DNA of 64,000 bases from Enhydrobacter sp. (lineage in GTDB: Bacteria; Pseudomonadota; Alphaproteobacteria; Reyranellales; Reyranellaceae), in NCBI GenBank assembly GCA_025808875.1, contig CP075528.1, positions 3,718,473 to 3,782,472 on the forward strand, in the 5' to 3' direction. Under the pieces are notes generated by a model, which was not told the origin of the DNA, did no database searches, and was given only the letters and a program-made list of their open reading frames with translations. Positions within the stretch are counted from its first letter, which is position 1. Each line of letters begins with the position of its first letter. Shown piece by piece: positions 34,099-42,979 of this stretch. The position numbers and the translations under genes were made by a program.

Positions 34099-34974
34099 CT
34101 ATCCAAGCCGCAACAATCTGACGCTTTCGGAAAGCCGTCCCGCCGCAGATTGCATCGCGCGGCTGAGCGGCCCGAGAGCATCGTCGCCGAGGTCGTACGA
34201 ATGCCCCGCGGCCGTCAGGATCAGCAGCAGCTCCCAGGAGGGGGACAGAACAGGCACCGAGACCTGCGTGATGCCTTGGAACATGGTTCCGCGATCCACC
34301 GCGAAACCAGATTGCTTCGCGTCCTTCACCCGCGCTACGAACTCGGGAAAGGAAGGCTTTCGGTACCACCTGACCTGCGCCAGGAGCGCCTCGAGCTCGG
34401 GTTCGGTGCTGTTTCCGAATGCAGCCATGATCACGCCCGATGCGCCAGCCGGGCCGGGATATTGGCGCCCGACCATCACGTATAAATCGTTGCGAAACGC
34501 GGTGCCGACCCAGTCCAACAGAAGCAGCGAGGAGCGGCCCAGGACCTTGGACAGGTACACCGACACGCCGTGTGCGTCGGAAAGCGCGTGCATCGGCGGG
34601 CGCGCCAAGTCCATCAGCCCGCTGCTCTGCAACACCCCGTACGCGAATTCGAGAATGCGCAGGCTCATCGAGTAGCTGCGCGTCGCTTCGTCATAGCCGA
34701 CAAAGCCCTCAGCTTGCAGCGTGCGCAGGATGTTGTAGGCGGTGCCGCGATGCAGGCCCGCGGCGCGGGCGACCTCGCTGGCGTTCAAGGGCCGCTCGGA
34801 AGCATGCAGCGCCCGGAGGACACTCGCGGCCGCGACGATCGCGCCGACAGGCTTCCCGGGCGTTCCCGTGGTCCTACCGGTCGCCGCCGGTCCCCGGCGC
34901 CTCGCACCGGTCGGCTCGCCTTCGAGGTCTTTCGCTTGAAGCGTTCTGGTTGAGCTCGCCGGCTCCCGATCCAT
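34099..34974 (-). CDS. IclR-family transcriptional regulator
   Basis: An N-terminal winged helix (about residues 45-95; N-A-S-E-V-A-R-A-A-G-L-H-R-G-T-A-Y-N-I-L) followed by the IclR effector domain (about 115-290). The 291-residue length is slightly long owing to a basic N-terminal tail. IclR proteins bind small catabolites and commonly regulate aromatic or alicyclic degradation. It heads the leftward run and diverges from an esterase gene; the palindromes at 35002-35072 between them are natural operator candidates. Confidence 0.93.
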   Translation of the reverse strand: MDREPASSTRTLQAKDLEGEPTGARRRGPAATGRTTGTPGKPVGAIVAAASVLRALHASERPLNASEVARAAGLHRGTAYNILRTLQAEGFVGYDEATRSYSMSLRILEFAYGVLQSSGLMDLARPPMHALSDAHGVSVYLSKVLGRSSLLLLDWVGTAFRNDLYVMVGRQYPGPAGASGVIMAAFGNSTEPELEALLAQVRWYRKPSFPEFVARVKDAKQSGFAVDRGTMFQGITQVSVPVLSPSWELLLILTAAGHSYDLGDDALGPLSRAMQSAAGRLSESVRLLRLG

Positions 34975-35001
34975 TCTTCTGACCTACCAAGCGCGTTGAC
35001 G

Positions 35002-35072
35002 CATGCCGACGGGCATGATAGTCACGCGCTCTGTCGGCGCAATAGAAATCGTGTGTCTTCTATTGAAGACAC
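35002..35072. promoter_or_regulatory. Two perfect palindromes between iclR-type and esterase genes
   Basis: CATGCC-GACG-GGCATG (35002-35017) and GTGTCTTC-TATT-GAAGACAC (35053-35072) both have perfect arms. They lie in the 109-base divergent region. The first is placed to affect the regulator gene, the second lies just before the GAGGA ribosome-binding site of the esterase and could be an operator or an mRNA hairpin. Confidence 0.5.
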
Positions 35073-35083
35073 CGAGGAACGAT

Positions 35084-36040
35084 ATGCCCTTAGATCCGCA
35101 GATCCAGGCATTGCTCGACAAAGGCACCGGTGTGCCCGCTACGCACACCCTGCCGGTCGACGTGGCACGCGCGCAGTACGAGGCCCGGATTGCTTTGATG
35201 GCGCCGCCGGCTGCGGTCGCCGACGTGTGCGAGCGGATGATCGACGGACCGGGCGGGCCGTTGCGACTGCGCATCTATAAGCCACTCGGGACCGGCCCCT
35301 TTCCGCTGCTCGTGTTCTTTCACGGCAGCGGCTTCGTGCTGTGCAGCCTCGACACGCATGACGGCATGTGCCGCAATCTGTGCGCCGGGGCGGCGTGTGT
35401 CGTCGTGTCGGTCGATTACCGACTGGCGCCCGAGCACAAGTTTCCCGCCGGAATCGAGGATTGCCTGCACGCTGTCCGCTGGGCGGCCGCCCACGCCTCC
35501 GAACTCGGCGCCGACCCAACGCGCGTCGCCGTCGCGGGCGACAGCGCCGGCGGCAACATGGCCGCGGTTGCCGCGCTCAGGCTGCGCGACGAAGGCGGCC
35601 CGGTCTTGTGCGCCCAGCTGCTGCTCTACCCGGTGACGGACTACCACACGCCCGGCACGCCTTCATACGAAGAGAACGCCGAGGGCTATGGGCTCAGCCG
35701 CGACACGATGAAGTGGTTCTGGGAGCACTACCTGAGCGATCCTGCCCAGGGGGCGCACCCGCATGCCTCGCCGCTCCGCGCCCGTGATCTGGCCGGCTTG
35801 CCGCCGGCGCTCGTCATCACCGCCGAATACGACCCGCTACGCGACGAGGGCGAATTATACGCGCAGAAGCTGCGTGCGGGCGGCGTCCGGACGGCGCTGA
35901 GCCGGTACGACGGTGTCAACCACGGATTCATGTTCTGGGTCGGCGTCGTCGACAAAGCCGGCGTTGCAATGAAGGAGACCTGCGCATGGCTGCGCGGCGC
36001 TCTTGCCGCTCCGCACCATTCCGGACCGATGTGCCGCTGA
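35084..36040 (+). CDS. Alpha/beta hydrolase of the hormone-sensitive-lipase (acetyl esterase) family
   Basis: The oxyanion motif reads F-F-H-G-S-G-F (about residues 81-87; usually HGGG), the nucleophile elbow G-D-S-A-G-G-N (about 152-158), and Asp and His follow in E-Y-D-P-L-R and N-H-G-F. ATG 35084 has GAGGA upstream, and the 27 extra residues in the longer frame are dropped. It probably hydrolyses an ester or lactone made by a Baeyer-Villiger enzyme; substrate unknown. It diverges from the IclR gene and precedes a CaiB gene. Confidence 0.92.
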   Translation: MPLDPQIQALLDKGTGVPATHTLPVDVARAQYEARIALMAPPAAVADVCERMIDGPGGPLRLRIYKPLGTGPFPLLVFFHGSGFVLCSLDTHDGMCRNLCAGAACVVVSVDYRLAPEHKFPAGIEDCLHAVRWAAAHASELGADPTRVAVAGDSAGGNMAAVAALRLRDEGGPVLCAQLLLYPVTDYHTPGTPSYEENAEGYGLSRDTMKWFWEHYLSDPAQGAHPHASPLRARDLAGLPPALVITAEYDPLRDEGELYAQKLRAGGVRTALSRYDGVNHGFMFWVGVVDKAGVAMKETCAWLRGALAAPHHSGPMCR

Positions 36041-36091
36041 TCGTCGCCCGCGAGCTCGGCCTGCGCTGACCGCAAGAGCGAAGGAGATCAC

Positions 36092-37261
36092 ATGACGTCA
36101 GCAGAGCAACCCGGCCGCGGCGGTCCCCTCGCCGGCATGAAAGTCCTGGAGTTTGCCGGCATCGGGCCGGCGCCGATGGGCGCCATGATGCTGGCCGACA
36201 TGGGCGCCGAGGTGCTGACGATCGATCGCGTCGAGGCGGTCGAGCTCGGCAGCCCGCGGACACCGGGCTTCGACCTGCTGCGCCGCAACCGGCTGGTCAC
36301 CAAGCTCGACCTCAAGAGCAAGGATACCCAGGCCTGCGCGCTCGACCTCGCGGCGCGCGCCGACGTGCTGATCGAGGGCTTCAGGCCGGGCGTCATGGAG
36401 CGCCTCGGCCTCGGGCCCGAACTCTGCCACGCGCGCAATCCGCGGTTGGTCTATGCGCGCATGACGGGCTGGGGTCAGAATGGCCCGCTCGCCGATCGAG
36501 CGGGGCACGACCTCAACTACATCGCGCTTTCGGGCGCGCTGCACGCCATCGGCCGCGACGGCGGGCCGCCGACGCCGCCGCTCAACCTAGTGGGCGACTT
36601 CGGCGGCGGCGCCCTCTATCTCGTGGTCGGCGTGCTTGCCGCCCTGCAGTCGCGCCACACGACCGGCAAGGGTCAGGTCATCGACGTCGCCATGGTCGAT
36701 GGCGCCCTATCGCTGATGACGGCCTTCTACGGCAACTATGCCTCCGGCCGGATGTCGCTCGAGCGCGGCACCAACGTCGTCGACGGCGGCGCGCCCTACT
36801 ACGACGTCTACCAGTGCGCCGACGGCGAGTACGTCTCGGTGGCCGCGATCGAGACGCGCTTCCGCCGCGAGCTCTACAAGCGGCTCGGCCTCGATCCCGA
36901 CAGCCTGATCGGTCAGGACGGTGCGGCGCAGCGGCACGCGCTAAAGCCGAAGCTCGCCGCGATCTTCAAGCAACACACGCGCGCCGAATGGTGCAAGGTC
37001 TTCGAGGGTAGCGACGCCTGTTTCGCCCCGGTGCTGTCGATCGCCGAGACGGCGGCGCATCCGCACAATGTGGGGCGCGGCGCGCTGCAGGTGATCGATG
37101 GCATCGCCCAGCCGGCCCCGGCGCCGCGCTTCCAGGGCACGCCCTCGCCCGTGCCGCGGCCGCCGCGCCGTTCCGGCACCGACACCGACGACGTGCTGCC
37201 GCGCTGGGGCGTCGATGCCGACATGATCGGCCGCCTGCGCGCCGCCAACGTCCTCGCCTGA
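36092..37261 (+). CDS. CaiB/BaiF family, alpha-methylacyl-CoA racemase-like
   Basis: 389 residues with G-P-L-A-G-M-K-V-L-E-F-A-G-I-G-P-A-P-M (about residues 11-29), which is the racemase-type opening, R-M-T-G-W-G-Q-N-G-P-L and the Asp in N-L-V-G-D-F-G-G-G. Racemases of this type convert (2R)- to (2S)-methylacyl-CoA so that beta-oxidation of branched (isoprenoid or steroid) chains can proceed. It follows the esterase by 51 bases and matches the decayed copy at 21330-21849. Confidence 0.93.
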   Translation: MTSAEQPGRGGPLAGMKVLEFAGIGPAPMGAMMLADMGAEVLTIDRVEAVELGSPRTPGFDLLRRNRLVTKLDLKSKDTQACALDLAARADVLIEGFRPGVMERLGLGPELCHARNPRLVYARMTGWGQNGPLADRAGHDLNYIALSGALHAIGRDGGPPTPPLNLVGDFGGGALYLVVGVLAALQSRHTTGKGQVIDVAMVDGALSLMTAFYGNYASGRMSLERGTNVVDGGAPYYDVYQCADGEYVSVAAIETRFRRELYKRLGLDPDSLIGQDGAAQRHALKPKLAAIFKQHTRAEWCKVFEGSDACFAPVLSIAETAAHPHNVGRGALQVIDGIAQPAPAPRFQGTPSPVPRPPRRSGTDTDDVLPRWGVDADMIGRLRAANVLA

Positions 37262-37457
37262 GCCAACGGAGCTGCCATGCAGCCTTACGCCACCTATCGC
37301 GATATCGGCGTGTCGCCGACCGCGTCGGATGACCTGCCGAGCTGGCCGAGTTCTCGCAGGTCGCCCGGTCCTGGCGCGGCCTGGCCCGCCGATGACTCGA
37401 CACCCGCACCGTCGCGAACTGCTCCTGCCTGCTGGAAACGCCAGAGGGAGCCGTGTC

Positions 37458-37916
37458 ATGACACTTAGGGATGCCAATAAGGTCGCTGGCTTCGCTGAGG
37501 ACGATCTCACAGGTCTCACCGACGCTGTGTTTCACGATCTCCCAGATGCTGTGATTTGTGCTGACTGTGAGGGGCTTATTCGGTTCTGGAATGCCGGCGC
37601 GGAGCGCATCTTCGGCTTCTCGCGCGATGAGGCGGTTGGTCAGTCTCTCGAGATCATCATTCCCGAACGCCTCCGGCAGCGCCACTGGGACGCCTACCGC
37701 CGCATGATGGAGACCGGGCGATCCCGGCATCCGTCAAACGAACCCCTCTCGGTGCCGGCCCAGACCAAATCTGGGCAGACGATCTCCATTCACTTCACGG
37801 TTGCCCCGCTGCCCGGTCCGTACGGCGTAGTGGCGGGTATCGTTGCGGTGCTGCGCGACGCGACCGCGACGTTTCAGGAACTCAGGAGACTATGTGCGGA
37901 CGAACGCGGGATGTGA
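37458..37916 (+). CDS. Stand-alone PAS-domain protein
   Basis: One PAS domain fills residues about 22-135 (L-P-D-A-V-I-C-A-D-C-E-G-L-I-R-F-W-N-A-G-A-E-R-I-F-G). There is no kinase, cyclase or HTH output; the protein ends 15 residues after the domain. ATG 37458 has GGGAG upstream, so the longer frame from 37329 is rejected. It may sense redox or a small molecule and act on a partner, or be the trimmed front of a larger sensor. The 196 bases before it hold nothing convincing. Confidence 0.8.
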   Translation: MTLRDANKVAGFAEDDLTGLTDAVFHDLPDAVICADCEGLIRFWNAGAERIFGFSRDEAVGQSLEIIIPERLRQRHWDAYRRMMETGRSRHPSNEPLSVPAQTKSGQTISIHFTVAPLPGPYGVVAGIVAVLRDATATFQELRRLCADERGM

Positions 37917-38224
37917 TCCCAATAAACTCATGCCGCGCGCCCGACGAGACAATATCCGTCGCGAATGTTGAGCCCGATCAGCGTGCGATTGATAGAGCCT
38001 GCGACAAGCTCAATCGCCTGGACGCCACGGAACATGGCCCGACTACGCCGCGGACAGTGAGCGCAGAGAAACAGACCGCTGCGAGTAACTCGTCAAAGAG
38101 AATTTGACGAGTTGCGGCGCAACTTGAGGATCGGCAGGCTTGATGCGAGACGATAGATAAATGTCGATACTTCATGCGGCGCTCGGCTGTCGTGTGATGG
38201 GGCCGTCGGGTTCCGAGGACCATC
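37917..38224. other. Non-coding stretch after the PAS gene
   Basis: About 300 bases in which I see no gene, motif or strong repeat. It leads into the transposase remnants. Confidence 0.4.
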
Positions 38225-38385
38225 GAACCGAGCCAAGCAGAACGCGCCGAGCTTGAGCTTGTGACGCCGCTGAGCGGCGGCAAGCATGCGGCTCGCGAGC
38301 TGAAGCGGGCGCAGATCCTGCTGGCGGCCGACGCGCGGGCCGGTGAGGAGGACATCGCCCGCGCGATGGGGTGGGCGGCTCCATA
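38225..38385 (+). pseudogene. IS630-type transposase N-terminal remnant
   Basis: The frame reads A-R-E-L-K-R-A-Q-I-L-L-A-A-D-A-R-A-G-E-E-D-I-A-R, the first helices of the helix-turn-helix of IS630-family transposases, then a stop. Only about 50 residues remain. Confidence 0.7.
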
Positions 38386-38395
38386 GTGTACTGGA

Positions 38396-38715
38396 CCATG
38401 GGGCGCTTCGTGCCGGCCAACCGAGTGGCGGCGCTGGGCGAAGAGGCGGTGCCGTGGGCGAGGATGGTGGCGGTACGGCTGCGCGAGTCGCCGAGCGAGC
38501 TGCCCTTCGCCGCGCACTGGTAGGTGCTGGATGATCTGCTGCAGCTCGGTGCCGATCTGATCAACAAGGACCAGCTTTATCGGGCACTCGACCTGTTTGT
38601 GGAGCACACGCTGGAAGCCCATCTCCCGCGGAGGGGCGGCGAGCCGTTCGCTGGACGCGGTCATAGCCACGATCATCGGCCCGACTACAAGCAGATCTGC
38701 ATCGCCCTGCTAGAC
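38396..38715 (+). pseudogene. IS1634-like (IS4 superfamily) transposase remnant with stop and deletions
   Basis: In order one can read A-V-R-L-R-E-S-P-S-E-L, an in-frame TAG at 38521, L-Y-R-A-L-D-L-F-V-E-H-T-L-E-A-H-L, and then H-D-H-R-P-D-Y-K-Q-I-C-I-A-L-L. The last is the conserved segment usually reading S-R-D-H-R-P-D-x-K-Q-V-C-I-A-L. A block between the second and third parts is deleted. Confidence 0.7.
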
Positions 38716-38860
38716 TAGAAACCTTGACGGCTTTCCGCTCGGCCACGGAGTGTTCGAAGCAGCGCAATAGGCAAGCCAACAATTCTTCACGGGTCTGCTG
38801 CTAGTCCGCCGGTGCCTTTGGTTGACAGTAAGGGGACCGAATTCTAGCCTTTATTGATCA

Positions 38861-38874
38861 ACCAAACGATTGGT
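38861..38874. promoter_or_regulatory. ACCAA-ACGA-TTGGT palindrome, TetR-type operator candidate
   Basis: Perfect 5-bp arms around ACGA, of the kind bound by TetR regulators near acyl-CoA genes. It stands just before the amidohydrolase remnant and the rightward amidohydrolase/CaiB/tetR run, whose own TetR gene is interrupted. Confidence 0.4.
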
Positions 38875-38899
38875 CAAAGATAGTTCTTCTTAGCAGTGA

Positions 38900-39271
38900 G
38901 TGTCCCGTCCGGACTGTCTGGACATTATCGTTACCTTTGTTTTCGGCAGCATGTTCGAGTGTCATCCGAAACTCAAGCTGGCTTGTGTCGAGGCCGATGT
39001 GGGCACGGTGCCACATTTCATGTACCGTATGGGCCACGCTTGGGAGCGCCACCGTTGCTACGCCGCATTTCAGGATGGCTGGCTGGCGTTCAAGAAGAAC
39101 GACCTCTGCAACGTCTGTCGACTGATGTGGGCGAACAACTTCCTCGCACTCCTTCTGGCCGAGAGAACAGGTCGTTTGTTGGCAGGGCAAACCGCGTACA
39201 TGACCAAGGCGGAGCGCGACCTCGCACGCCGCTACAACGTGCCAGAGCTCTATGGCCTTGAGCGACCATAG
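38900..39271 (+). pseudogene. Amidohydrolase-2 (ACMSD-like) C-terminal remnant
   Basis: The frame retains F-E-C-H-P-K-L-K-L, D-V-G-T-V-P-H-F-M-Y-R-M and A-W-E-R-H-R, typical of the C-terminal third of amidohydrolase-2 proteins, and ends with N-V-P-E-L-Y-G-L. The stretch that should contain the catalytic S-D-Y-P-H/D-S-T-W is missing (W-A-N-N-F then L-A-L-L-L), so the frame survived an internal deletion and the whole N-terminal part is gone. Confidence 0.75.
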
Positions 39272-39313
39272 GGACCGGTACCTGCATTCAGCAAGCTTCG
39301 AGGAGGACTCGCC

Positions 39314-41023
39314 ATGTATGAGCTGGTGATTCGTGGAGGCGAGGTCGTGGACGGCTCGGGACTGCCTTCCTATCGCGCCGACATCGGCATTCGTAGCGGC
39401 CGGATCTCGCGTATCGGGCGTATCAAGGAGCGAGGGCGACAGGAGCTAGATGCACGCGGGCTCGTGGTGGCGCCGGGCTTCATTGACGGACACACCCATA
39501 TGGATGCGCAAGTCGCGTGGGATCCGCTCGGCACCTGCTCATGCTGGCATGGTGTGACCACGGCCATCATGGGCAATTGCGGCTTCACGCTCGCGCCGTG
39601 CCGCCCGGACGAGAAGCATCTCGTGCTGCGCAATCTCGAGCGCGCTGAAGACATCCCCGCTGAGGCCATGGAAGCCGGGATCGATTGGACATGGGAGACG
39701 TACGCTCAGTATCTCGATGCGCTGGAGGGCTGGCGCAAGGGTATCAACTACGCGGGGTACGTCGGACATTCGGCACTGCGCACCTATGCCATGGGCGAGC
39801 GCGCGTTCTCAGAACCAGCGACCGCCGACGATCTCATGACCATGAAGCGTGAGCTGTCGAACGCGTTACACGCGGGGGCGATCGGCTTCACTACGTCGCG
39901 TACGCGAAACCACGCGACGCCCGATGGCAGTCCCGTGGCGAGCCGGGTCGCGGCGTGGAGCGAGGTTCGCGAGCTGGTAGGCGTGATGAGCGAGCTTGGA
40001 GCAGGCGTCTTCGAAATAGCGAGTGAGGATACAGGCCGCGATCCTGAGCGGATCCGCGACTACCTCAACCGTCTCCGCGATCTCGCTGTGGAGACCGGGG
40101 TGCCCGTGACCTGGGGGATGTTCAGCTCGCGGGCGGTGCCAGACCACTGGCGGCAGTTCTTCGCGTTGCTGGACGAAACCGCGCGAGCGGGCGGGCGGAT
40201 GTTCGCGCAGGTGCACAGCCGCGCCATCAGCGTGCTGCTATCCTTCGAGACAAGCCTGCCTTTCGATGGCCTGCCAGAGTGGGGACCGCTGCGTGCTCTT
40301 CCGCTCGCCGAACAGCTTGCTGCGTTACGCGACCAAACGCTACGGACGAGGCTCATCGCGGCCGCGAACCGCATGGATTCGGCTCAAGCGGTGGGCGCCG
40401 AGGCGCGCCGCCCGGACTACGAGTGGCTCTTTCTCATGGAACAGCCGGTTGGGCCGCACCGCTCCATCGCCAGCATCGCACGCGAGCGCGACGTCGATCC
40501 GGTCGAGGCGATGATCCAGCTTGCGCTTGAGCGCGACCTTCGCTGCTTCTTCGTCCAGCCGCTGTCGAACGGACAGGACGACATCGTGCTCGAAATGATG
40601 CGCCATCCCCGGTCCGTGGTGACGTTCTCGGACTCCGGCGCGCATGTCTCACAGATCATGGATTCCTCGCTTCAGACGCACGTGCTCGCGTATTGGGTGC
40701 GGGCGCGGAAGGCACTGACGTTGGAGGAAGGCGTTCGCCTGCTGACCCTTGAGCCGGCATCCGCCTGGGGACTTCATGATCGGGGCCTGCTGCGCGAGGG
40801 ATTGGCCGCCGACCTCGTTGTGTTCGATCCCGACCGAGTGGCGCCGCTCATGCCCGAGGTCGTCGACGACCTACCGGCGGGGGCGCGGCGGCTTCGCCAG
40901 AAGGCGACGGGCTTTGCGGCATCCATCGTCAACGGCGTCGTCGTGCTGCGCGACGGCGAGCATACCGGCGCACATCCCGGCCGCTTGCTCCGCGGTCCCC
41001 TCGCCGCGGCAGCGCTCCGCTAG
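39314..41023 (+). CDS. Amidohydrolase, N-acyl-D-amino-acid deacylase family
   Basis: 569 residues. The metal-binding D-G-H-T-H-M-D (about residues 58-64), the N-C-G-F signature with the bridging Cys (about 92-95) and the late F-S-D-S-G-A-H Asp segment are all present. GAGGAGG precedes the ATG. True D-aminoacylases are about 480 residues, and many longer members of this family act on other amides or cyclic ureas, so the substrate is open. It is followed by a CaiB gene after 33 bases; the same family recurs at 61389-63083. Confidence 0.9.
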   Translation: MYELVIRGGEVVDGSGLPSYRADIGIRSGRISRIGRIKERGRQELDARGLVVAPGFIDGHTHMDAQVAWDPLGTCSCWHGVTTAIMGNCGFTLAPCRPDEKHLVLRNLERAEDIPAEAMEAGIDWTWETYAQYLDALEGWRKGINYAGYVGHSALRTYAMGERAFSEPATADDLMTMKRELSNALHAGAIGFTTSRTRNHATPDGSPVASRVAAWSEVRELVGVMSELGAGVFEIASEDTGRDPERIRDYLNRLRDLAVETGVPVTWGMFSSRAVPDHWRQFFALLDETARAGGRMFAQVHSRAISVLLSFETSLPFDGLPEWGPLRALPLAEQLAALRDQTLRTRLIAAANRMDSAQAVGAEARRPDYEWLFLMEQPVGPHRSIASIARERDVDPVEAMIQLALERDLRCFFVQPLSNGQDDIVLEMMRHPRSVVTFSDSGAHVSQIMDSSLQTHVLAYWVRARKALTLEEGVRLLTLEPASAWGLHDRGLLREGLAADLVVFDPDRVAPLMPEVVDDLPAGARRLRQKATGFAASIVNGVVVLRDGEHTGAHPGRLLRGPLAAAALR

Positions 41024-41056
41024 CGGCGAAGCGGGGCATACAATGCGAGGCAGCAG

Positions 41057-42274
41057 ATGATCTCCCATCCGCTGGCTGGCGTGCTGGTCGTGGATTTCAC
41101 GCAATACGTTGCCGGTCCGGTCTGCACTCGGGCAATGGCCGAGCTGGGCGCCGAGGTGATCAAGATAGAACTGGCACCGCAAGGCGACTTAAGCCGGGCC
41201 ATGCCAGTCAAGCGCAACGGGCGCAGCGCTTATTTCATCCAGCAGAATCTCGGCAAGCGCAGCCTTTGCGTCAACCTGCGCGACAAGCGTGGGCTCGGTC
41301 TGGTCAAGCGGCTGATCGCCAAGGCCGAGGTGATGGTGGAGAACTTCTCTCCTGGCACGATTGCGCGTTTGGGTCTCGGCTGGGAAGTCGTACACGCCTT
41401 GAACCCTGAGCTGATCTTGTGCTCGGTCTCGGCCTTTGGCCAGTCCGGCCCACTTTCCCAACAGCCCGGTTTTGATTTCGTCGCCCAGGCCTACACCGGC
41501 GTGACGGCAATGATCGGCGACAAGGACGGCGTCCCGCCAATGGCCGGCGTCGCCATCGGCGATGTTGGCGCCGGCGTCACGGCGCTGGCCATGATCCATG
41601 CCGCACTCTATGGGCGACTAAAGCACGGCAACGGTGGGCGCTGGCTTGACGTCGCGCTGATCGACTTCTACTTCCACAGCCACGGCTTGGCAGTGGAGCT
41701 GGCCAGCGCGTCGGGCGGCACCATCAAGCCGACCCGCAACGGTAGCCGGCACTTCTCGGTGGTGCCAGCCGGCATCTACAAGAGCCGCGAAGGCCATATC
41801 GTGCTGGTGCCGGTAGGCGAGGACATGTGGCGTCGCCTGGCCCGCGCCGTGGATCGTGCCGATCTTTTGGACGATCCTCGCTTTGCCGACAGTGCCGGGA
41901 GGGCACGTCATGTCGAGGTGCTGGAGCAGATCATCACTGACTGGCTCCAAGCGCAGCCCTCCGATGCTGTGGCACTCGGCGTGCTGCAGCGGCATCGCGT
42001 GCCTTGCGCCCCGGTGCTCTCGGTCGAGGACGCCATGCGCCACCCGCACCTGGTCGAGCGCTACACCGTGCGCGACGTCGAGGACGCTGCGCTAGGCCAG
42101 TTTCAGGTCCCCGGCCCACTCCTGCACGTGGTCGGCCAGCCGCCAGTCAAGACACCGACCGCGCCCTCGCTGGGCGAGCACAACACGGATGTGCTGTCGC
42201 GCCACTTGGGATTGGGCGCCGCCGAGATTGCAGTGTTAGAAGGTGACGGCGTGTTGAGGCGCGACGTCGGCTAG
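41057..42274 (+). CDS. CaiB/BaiF-type CoA-transferase
   Basis: 405 residues with F-T-Q-Y-V-A-G-P-V-C-T (about residues 15-25), G-A-E-V-I-K-I-E, G-K-R-S-L-C-V-N-L and the catalytic Asp in A-I-G-D-V-G-A-G (about residue 169). It is of the formyl-CoA transferase type rather than the racemase type, unlike the copy at 36092. GAGG lies 7 bases before the ATG. It follows the amidohydrolase and precedes the interrupted TetR gene. Confidence 0.92.
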   Translation: MISHPLAGVLVVDFTQYVAGPVCTRAMAELGAEVIKIELAPQGDLSRAMPVKRNGRSAYFIQQNLGKRSLCVNLRDKRGLGLVKRLIAKAEVMVENFSPGTIARLGLGWEVVHALNPELILCSVSAFGQSGPLSQQPGFDFVAQAYTGVTAMIGDKDGVPPMAGVAIGDVGAGVTALAMIHAALYGRLKHGNGGRWLDVALIDFYFHSHGLAVELASASGGTIKPTRNGSRHFSVVPAGIYKSREGHIVLVPVGEDMWRRLARAVDRADLLDDPRFADSAGRARHVEVLEQIITDWLQAQPSDAVALGVLQRHRVPCAPVLSVEDAMRHPHLVERYTVRDVEDAALGQFQVPGPLLHVVGQPPVKTPTAPSLGEHNTDVLSRHLGLGAAEIAVLEGDGVLRRDVG

Positions 42275-42307
42275 TCGCGGACGCGCTCGCTGCTACAATG
42301 GCCATCC

Positions 42308-42913
42308 ATGGCAAACATTGAGGAGATCATTGCGGCGGCGGCGAGGGTGTTTCAGCGGAAGGGCTATCACGCCGCCACCGTCCAGGACATCGCAGATGCT
42401 GTCGGGATCCTCAAGGGCACCCTTTGCCATCATTTCAAGGGCAAGGACGACCTGCTTTACCTCATCGTCAAGGAGCCGATTTCTCGGATGTACAGCAGGA
42501 TGGGCGAGATTGCTGCCAGCGATTTGCCGGCGAGCGAGAAGCTCCGATGCGCCATTCTGGCTCACCTCGATGGCTTCGACTAGCACTACCCCCACTTGTT
42601 CGTCTATCTCCGCGAGCGGAAGGAGATGAAGCGCCTGTTCCGCCAGCAACTCAATCTCTCACCGAAGCAGTATGTAGGCTATTGGCAACGGATCTTACGT
42701 GAGGGCGTAAACGCCGGCGAGTTTCGAGCGGAGCTGGACGTGGCGGTGGTCACGTACGGTCTGCTCGGGATGCTGAATTGGGCATATAAATGGGACAAGC
42801 CTCGCGGACAGCTCGGCGTGCGCGAGGTCGCCGAACAGTTCTCGACGCTCGCACTCGCCGGTCTTGCTGTTGCGTCGCCGAAGCTGAGAACCTCCCGCAA
42901 GCGGCGCCGCTGA
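42308..42913 (+). pseudogene. TetR-family regulator interrupted by an in-frame amber codon
   Basis: Residues 1-91 form a complete TetR DNA-binding domain (T-V-Q-D-I-A-D-A-V-G-I-L-K-G-T-L-C-H-H-F) and the first ligand-domain helix. A TAG at 42581-42583 stops it, but the same frame continues without a break, H-Y-P-H-L-F-V-Y-L-R-E-R, for another 110 residues to a normal C-terminus. A single base change (probably of a Glu, Gln, Lys, Trp or Tyr codon) explains it. The truncated product could still bind DNA weakly but cannot form a normal dimer. Confidence 0.85.
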
Positions 42914-42979
42914 TGCTAGTCTAGAGCATCGAGCTTGAAATAGGATTCAAGATGCTGGCTAGGCAGGAGGCCAGCCTGG

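Noticed and set aside
37262..37457. Short gene after the CaiB gene at 37277
   Set aside because: The open frame from ATG 37277 is short, has no motif, no ribosome-binding site and runs into the upstream region of the PAS gene.
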